Assembly: GCA_032158295.1 (NCBI GenBank)
Contig: CM063246.1
Coordinates: 20,040,135-20,104,134, forward strand
Direction of reading: 5' to 3'
DNA length: 64,000 nucleotides
From: Pycnopodia helianthoides
Lineage: Eukaryota > Echinodermata > Asteroidea > Forcipulatida > Asteriidae
The translations under genes were made by a program, and so were the position numbers. The notes beneath the pieces were generated by a model. The model made no database searches. It was not told the origin of the DNA and saw only the letters and a list, made by a program, of their open reading frames with translations. Positions within the stretch are counted from its first letter, which is position 1; every line of letters begins with the position of its first letter. Shown here piece after piece: positions 27,089-40,988 of the stretch.

Positions 27089-27533
27089 TAATCTACATGC
27101 ATTTACTTTTGTGTTAAATCAGTTTAATTGTGTGAATGAACACCACTGGTGCCAATGTCAATTCAGATAGAGCTGCTTAAGCTTACAATGTTGCCAGGCA
27201 ACCATAAAATGCCATGAAATGAATGGTTGATATCAAATAAGTTTTCTGAGCATTAAAAGATATTTCAGGAACCATTTTCTGCTCTGAAGTTGGGACTAAG
27301 TTTACAACAAATGTTGCCCTTACATATAATTTGTACGGATTGAGTGTGGCTCCAGTAGCGTCAATTAGTAGAATGTATTTTGTAATAATTGTTTACAAAA
27401 TTTCTTGTGGACGTAGAAAGAATAGCCATGACCCCAACCAGTTGCTGTGATTTGTGTTTGTTAAGTTAGAACAAATATCTTCTATGTCATTGGCATTATG
27501 GAAGCAGTTTTTTATAGTAATCAAAAAAGAAAT

Positions 27534-27929
27534 TTAAAGGAACATGACAGAATTGGTTTTTGCTAACAAAACAATTGCTGGCATAGTAAGCACTATATGT
27601 AATCCACCGTATACATAAACTGACAAACCTGTAGAAGTTTGAGATCGATCGGCCATCTGGGTCACGAGAAAATAGTGAAAAACCGATTACACATTTGCAT
27701 GAAATCATATAGATTCAACAAATGAATAAAACGCTCACTGAGCGATAAACTCCAGTTGGAAAATTAGTTTATTCATTTCTCATAAAATATGGCATTTTAG
27801 ACAGAAATATTTCAAGGGATGTTTTCTACTATCATCATCATCATTAGACTGTGTAAGTTTTATGTAAATCTGTGATCAAAAAGTGTATTTTACAAGTTTT
27901 TTCTTACCAATTCTGTAATGTTCCTTTAA
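27534..27929 (+). mobile_element. TTAA-flanked MITE, AGGAACATTACAG family (copy 1)
   Basis: 388-bp element between TTAA duplicates, with about 20-bp inverted ends AGGAACATGACAGAATTGGT and its near complement. Further copies at 42462 (inverted) and 45296. Confidence 0.85.
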
Positions 27930-28467
27930 ATGGTGACTAAAACAAGAAGAAACTGGGAAAAACTCAGTTTTTACTAATTTGTTTTATGAAGAATCAGTAG
28001 TTTTCATTATGAGGAATATTTCTTCAGACAAGACGGTGAACTCTCACCTTTTAAGCCAGCTTCTTCTCTACAAGTCTATTGTATTTGCTTATTAATTTTT
28101 GTTATGGACCATTCTTGAAACTTTTTCTCATGAGTTGTTATCATGCATTTTCTTTGTTTAATAGGCATGTCAGCCCTGCCCAGTCTTTAACCTAACGCTT
28201 GAAGGTTCCAATATTTACCTCCACACCATCTATTATATTAAAAAATGTTTTTTGTGGATTTCCCAATATTTTTTTACATCTAAGTTACTTCTTTACATGC
28301 CCAGCTAATGTCCAAAATGATTTGAGCCTTATTTTTCTTTGTTTAATTAATTACGCTGTAATTACTGACAAGAACAGAAGGATCCACTTATCAGAGGGTT
28401 TGATCGGGGTAGGTTTGTATTTGACATGGGATATCATTACTGCAGAACATTTTTCCACCTTAGAAAA

Positions 28468-28985
28468 AAATACACAACTCTGGGACCTGCCCCCACCCCT
28501 CTTAGATATGTGAAATGGTCCATTCTAGGATATCAATTACTTTGGCTCCCCATTAATTGCATATTTGAGAAACTGGCAGAATGGACAAAATGTGTTACCA
28601 GTAATGGCCTTCTTAATGAACAGTTAGTTTCAGGTAAAACAAACATATTATTGCTTTGAATTATATGTAGGCCCATGAAAAATTTAACTAAATGCAGTAT
28701 TCTTATATGCCTTTCTCACACTTGCAAGAATCAAGGGACATTCCTGGAAACATTTGGTTGACCTTTTTACACATGAATTTCTAACTCAGGAAAACCCAAC
28801 AGCTACCCCTTCTGGGAGTGAAGTGAAACAATGTAACTCCTGGAATAGCATATTTTTCTCAGGAAAATTGCATCATGTTTGAAACAAACATGGATTTATT
28901 GTTCCCTGTGAACTTCCTGGGGTTTTATTTTAGTAAAAAAGGTGTACAAAGGATTATTAAGAACTTAAAATCCAAAAAGGAAGTG
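28468..28985 (+). repeat. Dispersed repeat, copy 1 (partner at 38633)
   Basis: About 500 bp from TACACAACTCTGGGACCTGC to AAGAACTTAAAATCCAA, matching 38633-39195 in the same orientation. It overlaps two unrecognised frames (28199-28513, 28426-28659), which are therefore probably not genes. Confidence 0.8.
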
Positions 28986-29532
28986 GCCTGCATTTCATTT
29001 TTTATTCGCTAAGCAGATTATAAAAATCAACTCAAATATATTGTAAAATTTATGTTACTCTACAAACCTGTAAGGTTCGAGTGTGAAATTAATTTTAGTC
29101 ATTGAAGTAACTGTTCCTATACCTGGACATCACTCAGTATTTCTAGTGCTTACCATATTGTATATAAAAAGAAACGTGTTTTTCCAATCCTTTTTCTGCT
29201 ACGAGTTTGTTAACACTAATTTTGTAACCTTCTCTAAGTAATGTTTTGGGCATAAAAGCCGCTATTGTTGACTTCATACTGAATTTTTAATGAAAACAGA
29301 AACTGTGAGGGGGGGTCTTTAAATTGTGTTTTAAATTAAAAAAAAAAAAATTGACATCATATCTCTCTGTAATATTGGTTTTGGTGATACTTTTCAATAA
29401 GTGAGGTATTGCTCTAAAACTAATTAATATTTTAAAAATTGCATATTCTGTACTTTTGTCTTTATTACAAGGACTGGGCAACAAACACAATTGGCGACCG
29501 CAGTCACGTGACTCATAGTGGGTATAAAATGT

Positions 29533-29660
29533 AAACAAACCAAAGCAAGCAACACGCAGTGTGCATGGGAAAGCATAGCTGCTTCCTACCGTACGGCAGA
29601 AGCACTCGGGCGCAGCCATGCTTTTCTACGCACACTGTTCGTCACTTGCTTGGTTTGTTT
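29533..29660. repeat. 128-bp imperfect hairpin (about 50-bp arms)
   Basis: Arm AAACAAACCAAAGCAAGC...AGTGTGC...AAAGCAT...GCTGC (29533-29582) pairs with 29612-29660 with several mismatches. Confidence 0.7.
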
Positions 29661-30716
29661 ATTATTTAATTATTAGGTATATGGTGAATTAGTGTGTGTT
29701 TTTTTGGTATCTGTTGTAATAAAATGAGTAAAATAAATTATTGACAACTTTATCAATGACTGATTTGTTTATTCATTGTGTAGGACAGTTTTTATCCCAA
29801 GCCATCAATACCCCCTCAAAAAAATGATAATAAATAAATAATACAAGTACCACTCCAGTAAATCATTAAAAGTTAAATAAACAAAAAAATAAACAAATAA
29901 TTAAATCAGATTTGAATTGTGAATAGTTATTTTTCATCAATCTATTCAAAACTGATTGGACAAATTACTAATGATACCAAGTGTGTTTAGGTGCTGTGAG
30001 CAATTGTTAAGACCAACACACCATTGTGCTGGTACATCTGTATGGACAGGTACTGTGGTGCATAATGTGTAGTACACACATTGCATGGGTGTACACACAC
30101 GAGTGCTACACTCGTTGGCATGGTCGAGTTGATCCAAATTAAAAGGGCACTCCTTTTACCAAATTTACTGATTCTGAATTCACCAATGTGACCCTTACCT
30201 TTTTACGTTTTCATTGCATGGTTCAAACATTTCATTCATTATCGAAAACCTGAAGAAAATGACAAATCAAATTGCCCGCCGATAAATAATTTGAAACTGC
30301 ACTTTCTTTTGATATAGACTGGTTACCTCTAAACATTTCTGAGAGACAAATATCATTTCTGTCCATTTTTCCATTATGACCTTGGGAACCATACATTATA
30401 AGGTGTCGATGATAGCGCCCTCTCTCTTTGGCTAATGTTATACACAAATAAAAACAATAACTCTAACCATTATAGTACAAAAGAAATTCTCTTTAATTGG
30501 AAATTCTTTACAATTAGACACTAATTTGGGTTAATTTTGATAATTTATGCTAAATATTTTATTGAGAATGTAAGTAACTTTGTTCCTGTAACCCCCTCCA
30601 TAAAACCACCAATCCCACCTGGAACTCTAAGAGTATAACAAGCCATAAATGATCGCAGGTATTTCCACAGGGGCTGTGAGATTCAGAAACTTAATGAGCA
30701 ACATTAATTCACCGCT

Positions 30717-31845
30717 ATCATTAATTTTAGTTCAATGGAGAAATGACCCACAAATGTAGAGGAAAGTAACTTTAGTACCCATAACCCCCTCCAAAAGAAA
30801 ACCCCACTTATCTTAGCTGGTACTTTAAAAAATCATTAATTTTAGTTCAATGGGAGAAATGACCCACAAATGTAGAGGAAAGTAACTTTAGTACCCATTA
30901 CCCCCTCCAAAAGAAAACCCCACTTATCTTAGCTAGTACTTTAAAAAATCATTAATTTTAGTTCAATGGGAGAAATGACCCACAAATGTAGAGGAAAGTA
31001 ACTTTAGTACCCATAACCCCCTCCAAAAGAAAACCCCACTTATCTTAGCTGGTACTTTAAAAAATCATTAATTTTAGTTCAATGGGAGAAATGACCCACA
31101 AATGTAGAGGAAAGTAACTTTAGTACCCATTAACCCCCTCCAAAAGAAAACCCCACTTATCTTAGCTGGTACTTTAAAAAATCATTAATTTTAGTTCAAT
31201 GGGAGAAATGACCCACAAATGTAGAGGAAAGTAACTTTAGTACCCATTACCCCCTCCAAAAGAAAACCCACTTATCTTAGCTGGTACTTTAAAAAATCAT
31301 TAATTTTAGTTCAATGGGAGAAATGACCCACTAATGTAGAGGAAAGTAACTTTAGTACCTTAACCCCCTCCAAAAGAAAACCCCACTTATCTTAACTGGT
31401 ACTTTAAAAAATCATTAATTTTAGTTCAATGGGAGAAATGACCCACAAATGTAGAGGAAAGTAACTTTAGTACCCATAACCCCCTCCTAAAGAAAACCCC
31501 ACTTATCTTAGCTGGTACTTTAAAAAATCATTAATTTTAGTTCAATGGGAGAAATGACCCACAAATGTAGAGGAAAGTAACTTTAGTACCCATAACCCCC
31601 TCCAAAAGAAAACCCCACTTATCTTAGCTGGTACTTAAAAAAATCATTAATTTTAGTTCAATGGGAGAAATGAACCACTAATGTAGAGGAAAGTAACTTT
31701 AGTACCCATAACCCCCTCCAAAAGAAAACCCCACTTATCTTAGCTGGTATTTTAAAAAATCATTAATTTTAGTTCAATGGGAGAAATGACCCACTAATTT
31801 AGAGGAAAGTAACTTTAGTACCCATAAATCTTTGTTCAATCATTA
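30717..31845. repeat. 116-bp satellite, about 10 copies
   Basis: Starts of ATCATTAATTTTAG at 30717, 30832, 30948, 31064, 31181, 31296, 31411, 31527, 31643 and 31759: period 115-117. Copies differ by only a few bases. Confidence 0.95.
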
Positions 31846-32430
31846 ATTTTAATTCAGTGGGAGAAATGACCCCCAAATGAAGAAGAAAGTAACTTAAGTC
31901 CCCGTAACCCCCTCCAAAAAAATCCTCAATTTGGTACTTTAAAAGTAGGCCCTAAACGACGGTATTTCCACAGGGGCCATGAGAATTAGAAATTTTAAAT
32001 AATTAACAATTCTACGCTTACCGTCTAAATCTTTATTTTAAATCCCTTATATTAGTTAATTTTGATATTTATTGACACCCGAAATTAACACTGAAAAGGA
32101 AAGTAACGTTGTTCCCGTAACCCCTTCCACATAACCCACCAATACCGGGTACTTTAGTGTTGTCCCAATCGGCCAATACTTCCATAGGTGCTGTGCCATT
32201 TTTCAAGTAATTTAAACAACATTCTTCTTTTAACCAGCTAAATCCTTATTTTAAATCACTATTTCGAAATAATTATGATAATATTGACACTCAGAAATGT
32301 TCTAAGAAGGAAATTTAACTTTTCCCCCTTACCCCCTCCATACAAACCTTTCAATTCCATGTGGTACGTACTGGCATCATCCACCAGTATTTCCACAGGA
32401 AACTATTAATAAATAGCACTCCACCGCTAA
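31846..32430. repeat. Older, diverged satellite units flanking the 116-bp array
   Basis: Units of about 200 bp share GAAAGTAAC, ACCCCCTCCA and GGTATTTCCACAGGGGC with the array and with 30580-30716 but contain an extra segment missing from the 116-bp units. Confidence 0.65.
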
Positions 32431-33988
32431 CTGGCTAAAACATTTTCCTCCTTGGTGAAAGTTTCTTTGTGGTGTGTGGTTCCATCTTATTAACTTTATT
32501 AATAATGTGTAAATAAAAATACTACGGGAATGAATAATAATGACCGATATTTAGGCTGCCGGTAAATGGATGAAGTCCCATTATGAATTTCCCTCACTCA
32601 GGTTTTTCCAATTTGTATTTTTTTTCATCACGTAATATTGATCCCTTGAAAGCAAACAGCAATGACAAATATATCATAATATACTAACTGGGAGTAGGTT
32701 TACCCGCAGAGTTTTAAAACCAACCGTCTTAGAAACAAACTATAAGTAACAATACTCCCCACACCACCCGAACCACAATACATAGTGTATCTCTTACACT
32801 TGTTACTTTCCTCCACGCGACTAAGGCGTGTAACCGTCGAGTTACCATAATTAACAAACAAAACACACAGACACACACTCGAAACCATTCTCTTTCCTTT
32901 ACGAAGTTTTACTTAACGAGTTTTATTTTAATAACCATCTTCGAAAAAAAACAATAAAAAACATCAAAACAAAAGGCAGACACCCGGATCACAGAGTGTA
33001 TCTCTTACATTACTCTTTCCCACACGTCTTATACTGAGTGTAACCGCATCAGAGTTTTATTATACTGTCATCTTAAAAACAATCATTAAAAATCAAGACA
33101 CAAACGGGCCCGAATACCCTTTACCCGCATACTATCCTTTTACCCGCACACCAGTAGTTTTTTAAAGTGTTACCAAACGACTTGGAAGCAAATACTGAAC
33201 ATCAAAACATCATCGCTCAATAAACCAAGCAGTCACAAGTCCACCCATCCAATCTTGTCACTTGTTCCATAAACTCAAGATAAGACTTTCCAGACGCCAC
33301 CAATCTCGGCTCTTTCATGCCTCTCATCGTTTTCCCCTCTTAGCCTCGGTATGGTTATAATGTACCATACGGTGATATTGTAGTGACGTAAACTTTAAAA
33401 AAGCACTATGGTATTTTTTTTAACATAACATAACTTAACCCGAAACATTTTTCTTTAATTCAAGAAAGGCACATTATTTTAAAAGAATGAAAGAAAAATA
33501 CATTTATCAATACAATACTTAGGGAGAACGAATCAGGATCTTAGATTTACGTTTCTATTCCATACCGAGTCGTGCATCAAATCGAGGCGAAGAACAAAAT
33601 AGTCTGCCCCCTCGATATTGCTGTAATCATTATCATTAAACAAACAAGGGTCCAAACGAAAAATGACCATAGTGTGTTTAAAACAACTTTAATGATTGTA
33701 ATCAATAATCGAGACCAATTGAAAGACAAGTCTTCACCTCCATGTTGCTTAAGAATATTAAAATGATAAATGGGGGGGGGGGGGCAATGTGTTATTGACA
33801 GGTTTTAATAATTACAATGATAACATGTATCACCACCACGACACGTAGGCCTACAAATGCAACCAAACACAAAGTGAGTTCCAAAACCTAATCTCAATTG
33901 TTTTAATGATTTCCACTGACATTTGCACCAGGCATGCTTGTAGAAACCTGAAACGCATCAATTTAATTTTGAGCATGTCATTATCATC
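32431..33988. other. No gene seen
   Basis: Contains a G14 run near 33773 and no plausible exon. Confidence 0.5.
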
Positions 33989-34168
33989 CAGGACTCAATT
34001 TCACAAAGCCCGTAAAAACAGAATGTTAAGCACAGAAAAAATATTGCTTAGCAGAAACAGGTAATCCGCCGATATTCAATTTAGTTTTGATGTTACCTGG
34101 CCCTACTCGTTTTGATCAAGCTGGTAGACAGTATTTTCTGCTTATCAGCTTGATGAAATTGGTCCCTG
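33989..34168. mobile_element. MITE, AATTTCATAGAGCTGCTTAA family (copy 3)
   Basis: Ends CAGGACTCAATTTCACAAAG and the complement of CAGGGACCAATTTCATCAAG, 180 bp apart. Confidence 0.6.
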
Positions 34169-34849
34169 ATATTCAAAACCTTCTTTCACCTGCAACCATT
34201 ACAATAATAACATTTTTAAGCAGAACAAAACGTACACTTTAAAATTATGTGTGTGGGTTTTTAAAACTTCTTAAGGCTGCACCTTTGTTTGTTTAAAAAA
34301 AAAATACTATCATTTAAATGTCATAATTCACTACATAACCATGTCCACAGACGACTAGCAATCCCGTACTAATTTTCAAAACAACAATAAGAACTCAACC
34401 ATGACCCAGAGATGTCAATAAAACAACGCATTGATAAGGACTTGCCAGCATTGCAATGCTTTTGGGAAAGTATTCCTGTTAAAACCAAAATCCGCTCCTG
34501 CCGTTCAAAATCATCGTGGACTGAGGGTAAAATGACTTGTCTAAGTCCTTGTTTTGAGATACTAAGTCATATTATTTTTTCCTCTTAATTTCCGTTTAAC
34601 GCTTCCGTAATACTAAACGGAGAATTTATTTTTAAAAAAACCTATTAAGTTTATACTTGTTTCCAAACTCTGTGATCATGTGGATTTGTTAAACTCTATG
34701 ATAAAATAGCGCCCTCTTGTGGGTTAACCCTATCAGCACCGGGAGCACATTGTCAGCCCCCCCCCCCTCCACCACCAGCACCACCTTCAATAGTTTTTGC
34801 CAGTAACCTTCGAAAGCTGCACCCGGTCGCCCCCAAAAAGAATTGCCAA

Positions 34850-37800
34850 AACTGACCGTAAGTTATTAATGAACAAGGGTCAGCTGTTTCCATGGGAACC
34901 GTTTGTTTGACTTTGGGTTCCCCTTTTTATGGATTTGTAATAGTTTGTCCTGTTAACATAATTCAAAATTGTTTTTGAAACCTTAGGCAAAATAAAAACA
35001 TGTTAAGCGTCCTGCCTTTTTGAAAAGGGAAGTAGGGCTTCTCTTTGTAATGGCCACCCGACATATTTTATAAGACAACCGGCCGGGATGTTATTCAAGA
35101 TGGTTGCCAGCTTTTTTCAGTAACTTTTCCCGGTGTGCTAAAGACTAAAAATAGGATCCTTTTTATTATAAAAATGATAATAATTCGTCAGATATCGTTT
35201 TAATTTATCCTTTAAAAAAATTATTACAAAAAAGGATGTGGCCTCTAAAAAGGAAGCGGGCGGGGACGTTAAACATTATTATTATTGTTTTGGGCCTTAT
35301 ATGGCGAATCTTGAAATTTGTCTACGTCATCATGTAAAATTTGTAAAATCATTATCCTATTTACTAGTGAGATGTCATTCCCACTTTTATTTATTAATCT
35401 CTGTGCACTAACACTTTTCCCTTCAGCCTCGCTTTGGTAACTTGTTTTGAAATGGTAGGCCCTACTTAATTAAGATGGCTGAGGTCACAAGAGGGCGCCA
35501 AACAGACTTACATGTTGGTCGGCGCTTGCATCTGATGAAAGCCTCAGGTAGTTGATGGGCACTCCTTACTTTGCTTCTTGCGTCTGTCAATCCTGGGGAG
35601 TGGAGGCGCTTTTATAAGCTGATGTAATTTAAGGTCCAAAGAATAATATTTTAAAAGTAAATAAAAATGCACGAAAAAGACATACACAATAGTTTCCATA
35701 CTTGAACCTACCCTTTCTCCCCGACACTTGGGCCCTCCTCCAATTCACACGCACCAAGCCTGCCCTCTATCCCTTCCCAGTTCTTTCCCCTAAAACTGAC
35801 CATAAGTTATTTGTGAACAACAAGGGTCAGCTGTTTCTATGGGAACCGTTTGTTTGACTTTGGGTTCCCCTTTTTATGGATTTTATTTTGTCCTGTTAAT
35901 AGATTTTTAAATTGTTTTTTGCCCCCCCCCCCACCCCACAAGTGTTAAGGAACAATTCCAGCGCCCCAAACGATGACCTATTTCCATGATATTATAATGC
36001 CATTTATTAAAACTTCGAGAAGATTTGTAGCAATTTGACAAAAAGAACCATTGAAATATTGGCAAAACACGAGCTTTGACCCCATAGGGCCTATTATTGG
36101 CAAAAATATCAAAAATAACCTAGGCAAAATAAAAAACATGTTAAGTGTCCTGCTTTTTTGAAAAGGGAAGAAAGGCTTCTCTTTTAAAATGGCCGCCCGA
36201 CATATTTTATAAGACAACCGGCCGTGATGTTTTTTAAGATGGTTGCCAGCTTTTTGGTAACTTTTCCGGTTTGCTAAAGTCTATTAATAGGATCCTATTT
36301 ATAAAAAAAAGTTATAAAAAAATCGTCAGATATCGTTTTAATTTATCCTTTAAAAAAAGTATTACAAAAGGAGGCGGCCTCTAAGAAGGAAGCGGGCGGG
36401 GACGCTAAACATTATTATTATTTTATAGCCTTATATGGCGAATGTTGAAATTTGTCTACGTCATTATGTAAAACTTGGTAAAATCATTATCCTAATTGTG
36501 ACAAGTTACATAAAAATTGGTCGCGAACTTTAGAAAATACGGAGGGGCACTTTGTTCCCCTCCCCGGTCCGCGCAAGTCCAAAATTAGACTGGTCCTTAT
36601 GGGGACGTGTAAAATGATGTGTTGTGGTGCTTTAATAATGAAGGCGTTTTGCAGGGCTGGGTAAGGTGCGGACAACGCCCACCCCCAAACCCGGATCTTA
36701 CACTTGAAATTAAGTTATTTTCAGTGTAAAATTTGTAGCCCCAAATTGTTGGTTTATGTCAGAGGCCCCTGTTAAAAAAAAATTTCGGTTTACTAGTGAG
36801 ATGCAATTCCCACTTTTATTTATTAATCTTTATGCACTAAAATTTGCCCCTTCAACCTCGCTTTGGTAACTTGTTTTGAAATAGTACTTAAAAGATGGCT
36901 GAGGTCACAAGAGGGCGCCAAACAGACTTACATGTTTGTCGGCGGCGCTTGCACTGATCGAAGCCTCAACAGGTAGATGATGGGCACTCCTTACTTTGCT
37001 TCTTGCGTCTGTCAATCCTGGGGAGTGGAGGCGCTTTCATGAGCTGATGTAATTTTAGGTCCAAAGAATAACATTTTTAAAGTAAATAAAAATGCACGAA
37101 ATAGACACACAATAGTTCCCATACTTGAACCTCCCTTTCTCCCGGACACTTGGGCCCTCCTCACACACATCAAGCCTGCCCTCTATCCCTATCCCTTCCC
37201 AGTTGCGAAAATAAATCCCCTTTTATGGATTTATTTGTCCTGTTTTTCAGAATTTCAACTTGTTTTTGGTGTGTCCCCCCCCCCCCCAAAGTGTTAACGA
37301 ACGATTCTAGTGCCCCAAACGATGACCTAATTCCATAATATTATAATGCCATTGTATTAAAAATTCGAGAAGTTTTGTAGCCATTTGACAAAAAGAACTA
37401 TTGAAATAATGGAAAAACACGGACTCTGACCCCATAGGGCCAATTATTGGCAAAAATATCAAAAAACCTTAGGCAAAATAAAAACCTGTTAAGCTTCCTG
37501 CCTTTTTGAAAAAGGAGGAGGGCTTCTCTTCTTAACTGGCCGCCCGACACATTATAAGACAACCGGCCGGGAAGTTTGTCAAGATTGTTGCCAGCTTTTT
37601 GGTAACTTTTTCCGATGTGCTAAAGTCTAGAAATAGGAACCTATTTATTTAAAATAATAACAATAATTCGTCAGATATCGTTTTAATGTATCCTTTAAAC
37701 AAAAGTATTACAAAAAAGGATGCGGCCTCTACAAAAGAAAGCGGGCGGGACGCTAAACATAAGATATAATAATGATGGCTGGGGAAGGTGTGGACCACGC

Positions 37801-37890
37801 CCACCTCCAAACCCGGATCTTACACTTGAAAGTAAGTTTCTTTTATTTTCAGTATAGCCCAAAATTCTTGATATATGTCAGAGGCCCCGT
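34850..37890. repeat. Noncoding segmental triplication (about 0.9-1.35-kb units)
   Basis: Shared landmarks: AACTGACC-TAAGTTATT (34850, 35794), ACATATTTTATAAGACAACC (35061, 36200; diverged at 37547), CGATGACCTA-TTCCAT (35971, 37320) and GATGGCTGAGGTCACAAGAG (two copies). No conserved reading frame. Confidence 0.75.
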
Positions 37891-38632
37891 TTTGTAAACG
37901 TCGCGAGTGGCAACTCTCTGTCATCTTCAAACCGGAAATCACAGGCAAGTGACGACACTCCGAATGCTCCGCAAAAGCATGTCTAACGGGATGTTTGTAC
38001 ACAGTGCTGTCCGAGAAAGAAATACAAAGTATGCACCGTCAAATCACCCTGAAATTTTGCTCGATTGGGTTACGTTTTATACCTCTGGAAAGACCGTCTC
38101 ACAGGCTCTAGATTAAAACCAATTGTGTGGCTGTAACTATTTTGTAGGCGACGCGAGTGGCAAGAGAGTAGGGCTATTACAACAGCACCAAAGCAAAGAA
38201 GAGCTGGGTAATAAAACCAGGAAGAAATATCCTGCCGAATAAGGGCTGGAAATAAATTCGGAGTTAAGATTAGGTATAACTCATGAACTAAGCACGCTAG
38301 AGAGACAAAATTTGTACCTGAATCTTCCTGGCATAGTCCTGCATCCGAAATTGATTTTTTACTGCTACTTTCTGCCATCTTCAGACCGGAAATCACAGGC
38401 AAGTGACGACACTCCGAATGCTCTGCTAATGGGATTTTTGTACACAGTGCTGTCCGAGAAAGAAACACAAAGTATGCACCGTTAAATCACCCTGAAATCA
38501 TTGCTTGATTTTGTTAAGTTTAATACCTCTGGAAAGACCGTCTCACATGCTCTAGATTAAAACTAATTGTGTGGCTGTGACTATTTTGTAGGCAACGCGA
38601 GTGGCAAGAGAGTAGGGCTATTACAATAGCAA
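37890..38632. repeat. Tandem duplication of about 445-465 bp
   Basis: ACCGGAAATCACAGGCAAGT (37931, 38395) and ACCTCTGGAAAGACCGTCTC (38081, 38524) mark the two copies. A 132-codon minus frame across the second copy has no known domain. Confidence 0.7.
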
Positions 38633-39195
38633 CAATACACAACTCTGGGACCTGCCCCCCCCCCCCCCCCCCCTTAGATACGTGGAATGTTCCAGTCTAT
38701 GATATCAATGACTTTGGCTCCCCAGGTTAATTACATTTTTGAGAAACTGGAAAAATAAACAAAATATGTTAAGACTTATGGCCTTCTTAACGAACAAGGT
38801 AAAAACAAGGCTAAGATAAAAACAAACATATTATTGCTTTTAATTATATAAGGCCCATGAAAAATTTAATGCAGTATTCTTATATGCCTTTTTCACACTT
38901 GCAAGAGTCAAGGGACATTCCTGGAAACATTTAGTTGCCCTTTTTACACATGAATTTCTAACCCAATAGCTACCCCTTCTTGGGAGTGAAGTAGAAACGA
39001 TGCAACTCCTGGGAATAGCATATTTTCCTCAGGAAAATTGCATCATGTTTGAAACAAACATGGATTTATTGTTCCCTGCGAACTTCCTGGGGTTTTATTT
39101 CCTGTGAATTGGCTTGCGTGTGTGAACAGGGCTTTAGGATTCATAAAAACATGAAAAAGGTATGAGGGATCATTAAGAACTTAAAATCCAAGAGG
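38633..39195 (+). repeat. Dispersed repeat, copy 2
   Basis: Counterpart of 28468-28985, with a longer C run after GACCTG and about 50 extra bases near 39100-39147. Confidence 0.8.
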
Positions 39196-39228
39196 GATTA
39201 GAGAGAGACTTGAGTCTTCTCAATTGTT

Positions 39229-40092
39229 TTAAAGGCACTGGACACATTTGGTATTGTCAAAGACCAGTATCTCACTTGGTGTATCCCAACATATGCATAA
39301 AATAACAAACCTGTGAAAATTTGGGCTCAATTGGTCATCGAATTTGCAAGAGAATAATGAAAGAAAAAACATCCTTGTTGCATTACTTGTGGGCTTTCAG
39401 ATGCATAATAAAAGGCTTCAGAGGGAGCTCTACCAACCAGTCAGTTTTCCTTGTGGTCAAATTGTTTTATCACAAACAACTGCTGGTGCCCGCATTGTTT
39501 GACCACTCAAAATTTAGAGTTTATGAATTTGTCAGCATTTGATATTATCGAGATGCTTTTTTTTTGTTTTTAAATTAGATGTGCTAGCTACTAAAAGTTT
39601 GGAAATTTTCTCATCAGGTAAAAAGGACAAATAATAGGCTGCGATGTGGGGGTAATCTTTTTTACTGTTTTTGTTTAAATGCATAAAACAATTTTTCTTT
39701 TACTTGTTGGGCGTGAAGAATATAATTGTTGTTTTCTAACTCTTGCACTGCTGATGTGATAAACACTCAGCACTGTCTGTCTACTCGGTTCGTTCCAAGT
39801 CCTAAAATACTTCAAATATCTTTTAATATTTCCTTTGAATACTTAAAAATGCTTTACTCCCAATCAGATCTGCCAAAAACTCAAGAGAATAATAATATAT
39901 AGTCAGGGAAAAATTTGTCTGTGATTAGTTAAACCAATTTAGTAAATATTATGTAAATATATATATTTTTTGATAAACATGTATTGTCATACTCATAATA
40001 CTTTCCAAAAAACTTGGTCAGATGTCTGTGAAATATTGAAAGAAAAAATCATAATAACACACACATTCCAGTGCATTTTCACTGGTCTTTAA
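39229..40092. mobile_element. TTAA-flanked element, AGGCACTGGACAC type
   Basis: It starts TTAAAGGCACTGGACAC and ends ...CACTGGTCTTTAA, with short imperfect inverted ends. Elements starting this way are, from memory, common in echinoderm genomes. The middle is AT-rich and noncoding. Confidence 0.5.
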
Positions 40093-40540
40093 GGGACAAA
40101 TAAAAACGTCCTCTTTCTATACGAAACGAAAACTATGATTATTGGTCGCAATGTCTTCAACGCACGATGACTTTATGTCCGCGTGACTCACACTCCAACG
40201 CATCGTTATTAACTTGTTAATTTGTGTTAGTGGTGCACAAAATAGACAATTTTATTGTACAGTTAATTTTTCCAACAATTAACTTTTCAAAGACAGTTCT
40301 TGATTGAGTTACGTTAATGTAGTGCATTAGTAATAAAAAGTGCTTAGTAATTTAAAACAAATCACAGGAGTTATTAATGTTTCTCTGTGGGTAAATAGGC
40401 AAAAGTCTCATCGGCTGGCCTGCCAAAAATTGAAAAGGAAATACAAGACTGACAGTCAAACTATTATCAATTCGGTCTCCTCACAGCAACTGAGCGACTC
40501 CTGGATGAGTTTCTGTTCATTCTGATGTTAATTTTATTTA

Positions 40541-40700
40541 TAACACCCCTTACAAATATTCTGCCTTTTGATTGGTTTAGAGCGCGTCAAAATGATATGT
40601 CTTAGTTTTACTAGAAACCGCGCGCGAACCGCGCGGTACTAACACACGGCCGCCGATGTACTATTCAACGATAGCCTAGCAACCGATGTACTAGTGCATG
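40541..40700. other. CpG-rich patch with CGCG palindromes
   Basis: Contains ACCGCGCGCGAACCGCGCGG and resembles repetitive sequence; it could be the outer part of the foldback element that follows. Confidence 0.3.
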
Positions 40701-40988
40701 GATACCCTGGTACCCTGACTACATTGACTTCAAACATTTATTTAAACGAGCTGCTTGACAACCTCGGACCAGGTGTAATGAACAAAATATTATGTGCACT
40801 TGAAATACGGTTTAGAGAACGAACGTACCAGCAGTAGTCTGGTACACCCTCTTATTTTGTCGAAACTCGGTATTTCAACGTCAGATTTTACAGTTCTTGT
40901 TTGACGATTGATTGCCACGTACGTAAAGTTTGTGTGAATTCATTTTGTTAAAGTATACAGATAGAATCAAAGGAAGAGGTGTTATAAA

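Noticed and set aside
38070..38468. 132-codon minus-strand frame
   Set aside because: It lies in a tandemly duplicated noncoding block and the other copy does not keep the frame; no domain recognised.
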